A DNA stretch of 64,000 bases from Omphiscola glabra (Eukaryota > Mollusca > Gastropoda > Lymnaeidae): contig OZ024794.1 in the NCBI GenBank assembly GCA_964017045.1, positions 55,142,108 through 55,206,107 of the forward strand, read 5' to 3'. The stretch's first letter is position 1; each line of letters begins with the position of its first letter. The notes beneath the pieces were generated by a model that saw nothing but the letters and a program-made list of their open reading frames with translations, did not search any database and was not told the origin of the DNA. This document shows, one piece after another, positions 56,960 to 64,000 of the stretch. A program made the translations under genes and the position numbers.

Positions 56960-57866
56960 TCATTTTGGTTAAACTTGTCAACCACTAAGAAGCAATCATT
57001 TCGGTTAAACATGTCAACCACAATGAAGCAATCATTTTGGTTAAACTTGTCAACCACAATGAAGCAATCATTTTGGTTAAACTTGTCAACCACAATGAAG
57101 CAATCATTTTGGTTAAACTTGTCAACCACAATGAAGCAATCATTTTGGTTAAACTTGTCAACCACAATGAAGCAATCATTTTGGTTAAACTTGTCAACCA
57201 CAATGAAGAAATCATTTCGGTTAAACATGTCAACCACAATGAAGCAATCATTTCGGTTAAACTTGTCAACTACAATGAAGCAATCATTTCGGTTAAACAT
57301 GTCAACCACAATGAAGCAATCATGTTGGTTAAACTTGTCAACCACAATGAAGCAATCATTTTGGTTAAACATGTCAACCACAAGGACGCAATAATTTTGG
57401 TTAAACTTGTCAACCACAATGAAGCAATCATTTTGGTTAAACTTGTCAACCACAATGAAGCAATCATTTTGGTTAAACTTGTCAACCACTAAGAAGCAAT
57501 CATTTTGGTTAAACTTGTCAACCACAATGAATCAATCATTTTGGTTAAACTTGTCAACCACAATGAAGCAATCATTTTGGTTAAACTTGTCAACCACAAT
57601 GAATCAATCATTTTGGTTAAACTTGTCAACCACAAGGAAGCAATAATTTTGGTTAAACTTGTCAACCACAATGAAGCAATCATTTTGGTTAAACTTGTCA
57701 ACCACAATGAAGCAATCATGTTGGTTAAACTTGTCAACCACTAAGAAGCAATCATTTTGGTTAAACTTGTCAACCACAATGAAGCAATCATTTTGGTTAA
57801 ACTTGTCAACCACAATGAATCAATCATTTTGGTTAAACTTGTCAACCACAATGAAGCAATCATTTT
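56960..57866. repeat. 36-bp tandem repeat, about 25 copies
   Basis: Units contain CATTTTGGTTAAACTTGTCA and then ACCACAATGAAGCAAT. The period is a multiple of three, so several frames on both strands are open for up to 200 codons. Variant marks (TTTCGG, AAACATG, ACTAAGAAG) form runs shared between neighbouring copies. Confidence 0.97.
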
Positions 57867-58128
57867 TCCCCCTTGTCTTTATTTACTATTTTAAACCTTA
57901 TTTTTTTCTGTGTGTAAAAACCCGATCTGGAATCAGGAGGTTTAATTGATCTCAGACACGAGAGACGTGAGACTTAAGGGAGATCACTCTCTATACAAAT
58001 ATTCAAGGATGAACTATTCAGTTTGCAGTTAAAAAACTAAGAAAATTCAAACCCGATAATGAAACGGGGAATTGTTAAAGGGGATCAATTGACCCAGAAT
58101 TGAAACCGCAATGAACAAAAGAGGCGCT

Positions 58129-59135
58129 GCTAAAAAGAGTGTGAACTATAGAAGTGTTTTTTGAGACAACTCGTTATTACGGACCGTTATAAATGGAGAA
58201 TTTAATCTTTTAATTTTAGTCTATGGCTCGTTCTAAAAACAATCCATAATAAAGAACGATACCCAAAGTTAAAAATAATAACAAATAAAAAGACAATCAA
58301 GGCCAGAGCTAATTACAATTAATAACTTTTTAATTTGTGAACTTCAATTAAATAATAACAGCAAGAGAAATATGATTAAAATTATAAACTTACAGATTTG
58401 CTGGTACCGGTATTGTATATAAAAGTACAATGAGCACAAAATTGTACGAGGAAATAAAAATCTCTACACACAACAAAGTATAATGACACACAACATGCCT
58501 AGTAATCCAGGAAAGGAAAAAATCTCTCCCTCTCTCTATCGGTCAGCCCTTTTTATAGGCATTTCCTACTAATGTCTAGAACCGTCTAATGCATTGTTTT
58601 GCTTTCCCGTTTTATCCAGATCCTTCTATAAGGTTCTGAATAACGAAGCTTTTTGTAAACAAGGGAAAGCTTTTGTTAGCCACACTTCAAAGGCGGTCAC
58701 GAGAGTTCACGAGGGGTCATGCACATGGAAGGCGGGCTATGCGTGTAACAAAACACATCATCCCTTATAACAGCGTCAATGGCAGAGTGTGAACTATAGA
58801 GGTGTTTTTTGAGACAATGCGTCAATGGCAGAGTGTGAACTATAGAGGTGTTTTTTGAGACAATGCGTCAATGGCAGAGTGTCAACTATAGAGTTGTTTT
58901 TGAGACAACGCGTCACTGGCAGAGTGTCAACTATAGAGTTGTTTTTGAGAAAACGCGTCAATGACAAAGTGTGAACTATAGAGGTGTTTTTTGAGACAAC
59001 GCGTCAATGGCAGAGTGTCAACTATAGAGTTGTTTTTGAGAAAACGCGTCAATGACAAAGTGTGAACTATAGAGGTGTTTTTTGAGACAACGCGTCAATG
59101 ACAGAGTGTGAACAGTTTTGTTTTGGTCAACTATA
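58129..59135. repeat. 46-bp tandem repeat, split by an LTR-like insertion
   Basis: Units contain GCGTCAATGGCAGAGTGTGA, ACTATAGAGGTGTTTTTTGA and GACAAC. One unit remains at 58129-58173 and about eight follow from 58773. The interval between them is the element at 58174-58772. Confidence 0.92.
58174..58772 (-). mobile_element. LTR-like element (candidate solo LTR), copy 2, inserted in the 46-bp array
   Basis: About 599 bp, the inverted counterpart of 21197-21788. The ends are TGTTATAAGGG and CCGTAATAAC when read on the - strand. TATA context CTATAAAAAGGGCTGACC is conserved. The distal half is highly similar to copy 1; the half upstream of the TATA box has diverged strongly except near the end (GCCCGCCTTCCATGTGCATG). 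Array sequence on both sides gives independent proof of the insertion boundaries. Confidence 0.7.
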
Positions 59136-59509
59136 AATGGGGTTGTTGTTTTTGCAGAAGAAAAAAATTAACAGTAAAATAAAAAACACAATTCTTAACA
59201 TCGTTGGCTATGTTCACCTGGCTAAAAAATGTATTTATATTCGACTGTGGTCCCAACTCCCCCCCCCCCCACGTACCACACCCCACACCCCTACCATCCC
59301 ATACCATCTATCACTCCACACCTCCAATCACCCCACTCCCTCTTCCACCCCACACCCCCACCACCCCACGCCACACATCAAAAGACACCATGTATCTCTA
59401 AATGAAAATGGTATAATTCTTAGCTATAAATCGTGTTCACTTATCGCTCTTGTCGAAATGTTTGTGCCAAAATTCTAATCACATCAATTCTTCAAGTGCC
59501 AGATTCAGG

Positions 59510-59930
59510 AATTAAAAACAGAATTATGTATCATTAGTAACCTCTCAGAATTATGTACCATTAGTAACCTCTCAGAATTATATACCATTAGTAACCTCTC
59601 AGAATTATGTACCATTAGTAACCTCTCAGAATTATATACCATTAGTAACCTCTCAGAGTTATATACCATTAGTAACCTCTCAGAATTATATACCATTAGT
59701 AACCTCTCAGAATTATATACCATTAGTAACCTCTAAGAATTATATACCATTAGTAACCTCTCAGAATTATATACCATTAGTAACCTCTCAGAATTATATA
59801 CCATTAGTAACCTCTCAGAATTATATACCATTAGTAGCCTCTCAGAATTATATACCATTAGTAGCCTCTCAGAATTATATACCATTAGTAACCTCTCAGA
59901 TATATATATACCATTAGTAACCTCTATTTT
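59510..59930. repeat. 27-bp tandem repeat B, about 16 copies
   Basis: Units contain ATTATATACCATTAGTAACC and then TCTCAGA. Nearly uniform, with a TATATATA slippage at the right end. Confidence 0.96.
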
Positions 59931-60604
59931 CCTATTTATATCCCCCCCACACACACACTTTTATACCATACCTTCCCAAACCCACCCGATCTTCCTAAGG
60001 CTGCCATCCCAGTCCTGGCCTAAAAAGTACACCATCGAAAGTTCCCAAATATCCCCGGCCCGACACGTCTACGCCGGGATTGCCCTACAAACAGCTGCCT
60101 CCATAATACACCCCACCGCCACGTTAAAACGCCAGCAAAGGGGATCTAAACAGCATCTAATCTTGGTTTATACAACAAGTATACGGTGGGCCGTCCTATG
60201 CACTCAGCCATTAAGACGTGCTCGCCTAGAGAACATGGCACTTTGTTGCCTTGTTCCGGTTACGGAAAGCTATGCCTCTTGTACCGCCCATAGAAAGATA
60301 TGAGAATCTGCCATTTTTTAAATATTTTTTTTTTAGGGGTTAATTTTTTCCAAAACATTTTGACAAATAAATATATTAATAAATAGAAAGAAAAAAAGGA
60401 AATACATTTTATACAAATTTCTAATGTTATTCTGCTAGCTTCTTATGTTTTATATGTTGTTATATTTAGCGACTTTAAACAATTTGAGGGCAGATTTGGA
60501 AGATCGGTCGATGTGCAGGATGGCGGTTACGTCGGAAAATTGAAATTAAGATCATGTTTAAGCAAATGATTGTATGTAATTTTATCGTCTTACGTAGAGC
60601 ATAA
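59931..60604. other. Stretch with no recognised gene
   Basis: 59990-60290 has balanced composition and could be exonic or regulatory, but no open frame with splice sites was identified. The rest is AT-rich. Confidence 0.35.
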
Positions 60605-60795
60605 ATTATAATAAACTGTTTGGCAGTAAACTGTTTGGCAATAGACTGTTGGGATATAGACTGTTTGGCAATAGACTTTTGGGCAATAGACTGTTTGGCT
60701 ACAGAATGTTTGGCAATAGACTGTTTGGATATAGGCTGTTTGGCTACAGACTGTTTGGCTACAGACTGTTTGGCTATAGACTGTTTGGTAGGTGT
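60605..60795. repeat. 15-bp tandem repeat, about 12 copies
   Basis: Units of GGCAATAGACTGTTT with ATAT, CTAC and CAGT variants. Open frames on both strands follow from the period. Confidence 0.93.
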
Positions 60796-61177
60796 TTTGT
60801 TTTTTGTCTTGGTCTTTCTTAAAGTTACGATATCTTCTCCTGTAAAAAAAATTTAAGCCATCACTCAATAAATAATGTTCGTCATCTTGACGTCACCAAA
60901 TAGTTGCACCTAACAAGTGCGCATCCTTTAAACACGTCAACTTATACGATTAAATAGATTGTGATCTAGCCTCTCATCTTAGTAAGATTTATAAAATATG
61001 AGATTCTTACATTTCAACACTTCCAATTAGAGGATATTTATTTATATAGATAGTGTATGGTAACATTGGGTTGAAATTCTCGTGAGTACCTTACATACAA
61101 ACTACACGGGGTGTCAGAAAAGAGTGCCTGTCAATGCTGAGCGCCCTAACCGTTATGGTTTTCCGTGTATTTGTATC
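60796..61177. other. Stretch with no recognised feature
   Basis: AT-rich unique sequence. Confidence 0.4.
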
Positions 61178-61185
61178 CGACAGAC

Positions 61186-61416
61186 CAGGCCTGCACAACT
61201 CATAATGTAAGGCGGGCCGTCATGATTGATGAAAAACTTGTGCGGGCCAAAAGAAAATAGTACAGGACATGTACGGACCAAAAAAAAAAAAAATATGTCG
61301 GTGGAAAGCTATTAAGAAAATAATAACAAGAAAGAATATTTCGTTACTTTACGGGCGGCAAAGTGGGTGCAGTCCGGCCGCATGAGGCCCGCGCGGCCGT
61401 ATGTTGTGCAGTCCTG
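61186..61416. mobile_element. hAT-type MITE, CAGGCCTGCACAAC family, copy 1
   Basis: 231 bp with ends CAGGCCTGCACAAC and GTTGTGCAGTCCTG. Flanks CGACAGAC and CGTTAGAC match at 6 of 8. GCGGGCC blocks lie near the left end and GAGGCCCGCGCGGCCG near the right. Confidence 0.82.
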
Positions 61417-61424
61417 CGTTAGAC

Positions 61425-62287
61425 TATAGAGGGCAACAATGATAAATATATAAATATATATATAGATATGTTTTCTTTTGTAGAACATACAGTCTTGCTA
61501 CTTGTGCTTGTGTGAGGAATCTAACGGATTTCATAAGTAGGAAACAAGTATGAGCTGTCCAATAGGGCGTTAACGACTTAGTGAACTGAAAGATCAGCCT
61601 AACTGGAAGATTGTCCTAACTCGAACGCAGATCAAAATGTATGGAACTGTTGCATGATCTGAATTGATATGGATTTACCCCACCCCCCTCCCGACCCCAC
61701 CCACCACTTCTGCAAAATCCATCGTAACCAAACTTGATTGTTACACCAAATAACCTCCACTTTCATTGCCAAATATTTTGGGGGTCATTCTGAACTCTAT
61801 TAACTGTGTTAATTACAGATATATTCTTTTCCGTATGAGACGGAATGAATCACATTAATGCAATGGATACTTGAATTGCCAATTAGACAATCCATTGGAG
61901 GCAATGTTGAACTTCATCTGGCCACAATTTTTACCACCGGACTATAACTAATTACGGCTAGTCGATTTACACACCTGTAAAATCTGCCCCCCCCCCCCCC
62001 CCCGGTTACGTCAAGCCTCACCGCAAACCACCTCTATTTCCCTTACCCTAGCTTTATGGTCGCCCTGAGCAGCTTAAGGTTTCGCTCTCGATGATAACAT
62101 GCTTCAATTAATTTTATTCCGCATTAATTTGTGCGGGGGGGGGGGGGGGGGTCTGCTTCTCGTATGAGGACAGATGTCAGCAAGTATAACATGTTCAAAC
62201 GTGTCTGTCGAATGAATCAGCAAAGTGAGTAGACAAATTGTTTAGTTGTGAGAGAGGGAGGAATATCTAGTGGTGGCGGTCGAGATC
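61425..62287. other. Stretch with no recognised gene
   Basis: AT-rich, with homopolymer C (about 61987-62002) and G (about 62136-62151) runs and a long C/A-rich tract near 61680. No exon or element identified. Confidence 0.4.
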
Positions 62288-62295
62288 GTATAAGG

Positions 62296-62483
62296 CAGCG
62301 GTTCTCAATCTGTGGGTCGTGACTCCTTAGGGGGGTCGAACGACCCTTACGCAAGGGTTGCCTGACCATCGGAAAACACTTATTTTTTGAAGTAGCAACG
62401 AAAATAATTTTATGGTTTGGGGTCACCACATTATGAGGAACTGTATTAAAGGGTCGTGGCATTAGGAAGGCTGAGAACCACTG
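62296..62483. mobile_element. SPIN-like hAT MITE, copy 4
   Basis: 188 bp starting CAGCGGTTCTCAATCTGTGG and ending AGGCTGAGAACCACTG. Flanks GTATAAGG and GTGTAATG match at 6 of 8. Same orientation as copy 1, with intact termini at both ends. Confidence 0.85.
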
Positions 62484-62489
62484 GTGTAA

Positions 62490-63105
62490 TGAACTATTGG
62501 GGGGGAGAAGTGGGGGGTGTGGTCATTTGAATGCTTTAATTTATGAGACGCCTAACGCCTTTGTGTTGTAATCGAGATAAAATGTGCTTAAATTTTGTTT
62601 CGTAAAATTACCATTTGTTGGACAATTGTATTGCCCATGTCATTTTATTAAAATAAGTTCAGGTGGAAAGGTATCTACTGTCAATAATTTATATGTAAGC
62701 GCTGAGTTGATAGGTTTCTAACAATTTGTAGATAATGGTATATAAAAAAATTGTTAGTTTTTATTTACGGCGATAATATACTGAATTTACCCGCATGCCA
62801 TTGAAGTACCAAGAATATGACAGATGCTTTGTAATAATTGCGTCCAATTAGACCACGCATTTTAATGGGTTGGACGCGTCTCAATCCCAAAATCGATGCA
62901 AGACTGTTGGCGCAATGCTCGTAATGACTATAATATTAAGATGCTTCTAATTACTACTACATAGATTGTTTATCGATCAAAGATTATAACATGTTTTTTT
63001 AAGGTTGGCTTTTATTTTATTTTTTTGTTATGCATTGTGGTGTTTTTTTTTTGTGAAAACCTTATGGTCGTTTGAACTGATGGAAGGAAAAACAGGATCT
63101 TTTCA
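62490..63105. other. Stretch with no recognised gene
   Basis: AT-rich unique sequence without repeats or element ends. Confidence 0.4.
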
Positions 63106-63110
63106 AATTG

Positions 63111-63440
63111 ATTGATTGATTGAGTGTTTGATTGATTGATTGATTGAATACTTATATAGCGCTTGTATCCATGCTATTTTCGCGTGCTCACTGCGCTCTC
63201 CGCAATGGCATCAGGGGCGTTGCACGAGTTTTCGGAATGTTTATTGTTTCGATGTTCGCCGCCTATGGGGGACGCCATCTCCAGGGTTTGAATTCAGAGT
63301 TTTCCTTCTCTTAGATGAGTTGCCGGCCAAGAAAAAAGAGTCCCGTCCAGCCGAGCTGAGGGTTTTGGCTTTGGTGGGGATTGAACTCCAGACCATGAAC
63401 TTGTGTTTGGGTCAGTTTAGACCACTCGGGGGACCATAAG
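63111..63440 (-). mobile_element. tRNA-derived SINE
   Basis: Read on the - strand from about 63440. The head contains CCCCGAGTGGTCTAAACTG (A box at about 63413-63424) and GGAGTTCAATCCCC (B box at about 63378-63388), the two internal RNA polymerase III promoter parts. The CCGAGTGGTCTAA stretch is like tRNA-Leu or tRNA-Ser. The body then contains CGGCGAACATCGAAACAAT, and the tail GCGCTATATAAGTATTCAAT ends in (CAAT)n. The tail is shared with other elements in the window, as expected if it is mobilised by a LINE. The body recurs at 28893. Confidence 0.8.
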
Positions 63441-63531
63441 CCGTTAGCGTGGTATTTGTGATCAGATTTTTTATATTTATTAATGACATGCATGTTTGGT
63501 CTTCATAACATACACCAGAAGTTCCCTACAC

Positions 63532-63764
63532 CAGGCCTGCACAACTCAAAATGTAAGGCGGGACGTAATACTTTATTAAAAACGTGTGCGGGCCAAAATA
63601 AAATAGGACAGGACTTCGGCGGGCAAAAATTAAATAGGACAGGGGTGGGGGGGGGGGCTATTAAGAAAATAATAAGAATAAAAAATATTTCGTTACTTCG
63701 GGGGCAGCTAAGTGGGTGCTGGTGGGTCGCATGCGGCCCGCGGGCCGTATGTTGTGCAGACCTG
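63532..63764. mobile_element. hAT-type MITE, CAGGCCTGCACAAC family, copy 2
   Basis: 233 bp with ends CAGGCCTGCACAAC and GTTGTGCAGACCTG. Flanks CCCTACAC and CCCTACGC match at 7 of 8. Near the right end GCATGCGGCCCGCGGGCCG forms a hairpin. It is a clear full-length sister of 61186-61416. Confidence 0.88.
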
Positions 63765-64000
63765 CCCTACGCTATTGCAGTATTCCTTACTGGTTAGCCT
63801 TAATAAAAATTGTTTGAGCAGAAATCGCATTGACTTGGTTACATTTTGAAAACAACTCAAAGAAAATGGAGAAATCGCCTACAACAGCTTTATGATGAGC
63901 TCTCAGAACATGGTTAATGGTGTTAATTTTGCCTCATCCCCTAAACGCATCCCTAAATACATCTGTCTCCTTAATTATATATTTCAAGTTATACTTCTTG

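Noticed and set aside
56914..57949. Open frames of 70-200 codons on both strands
   Set aside because: The 36-bp period, a multiple of three without stops in several frames, explains all of them at once.
62217..62462. 81-codon frame starting MPRPFNTVPH, also seen at 28088-28273
   Set aside because: Both are translations of the SPIN-like MITE itself; the shared peptide is the complement of its non-coding terminus.

Overview
This is a eukaryotic, probably molluscan, genome window. It is gene-poor, AT-rich and full of tandem arrays and small non-autonomous transposons. Terminal motifs of hAT elements, a SPIN-like hAT family that is known from the pond snail Lymnaea stagnalis, tRNA-derived SINEs and LINE remnants together suggest a gastropod, perhaps a freshwater pulmonate. 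The assignment is inference; no rRNA, mitochondrial or barcode sequence is present. Nothing bacterial (operons, ribosome binding sites, CRISPR) is seen.

0-10 kb: the one clearly real gene is on the + strand. Three spliced exons (4598-4639, 5188-5332, 6850-7034) encode the seventh membrane helix and cytoplasmic tail of a class B (secretin-family) peptide-hormone GPCR. The rest of the gene must lie to the left, so the roughly 190-copy 13-bp minisatellite at 1456-3949 should lie inside an intron. Around it are a hAT MITE with a perfect 8-bp target duplication, a palindromic TA-flanked MITE and a PIF/Harbinger-like MITE.

10-24 kb: a palindromic MITE, the decayed 3' end of a LINE, two different adjacent 29-bp arrays, a 3.3-kb array of a 23-bp monomer that develops higher-order periods of 207, 230 and 437 bp, an LTR-like element and a 5'-truncated LINE reverse transcriptase.

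24-39 kb: many short-period arrays, two SPIN-like hAT elements, and a 572-bp terminal-inverted-repeat element with an 11-bp flanking duplication that carries a nested SINE.

39-42.4 kb: a 3.3-kb candidate non-autonomous Helitron (5' TC, 3' CTAA, inserted between A and T) with internal repeats of about 175 bp, interrupted by a 1.3-kb insertion. Directly beside it, on the - strand, is a 226-bp likely coding exon of unknown identity (42476-42701).

43-64 kb: a 37-bp array, a degraded transposase-like reading frame, a C-rich 13-bp array with a 245-bp internal duplication, several hAT MITEs of at least four families, four tandem copies of a SINE-like 3' tail, further arrays with 27-, 14-, 22-, 36-, 46-, 27- and 15-bp units, and a second copy of the LTR-like element sitting inside the 46-bp array. 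Most open reading frames here are by-products of tandem repeats and are not genes.
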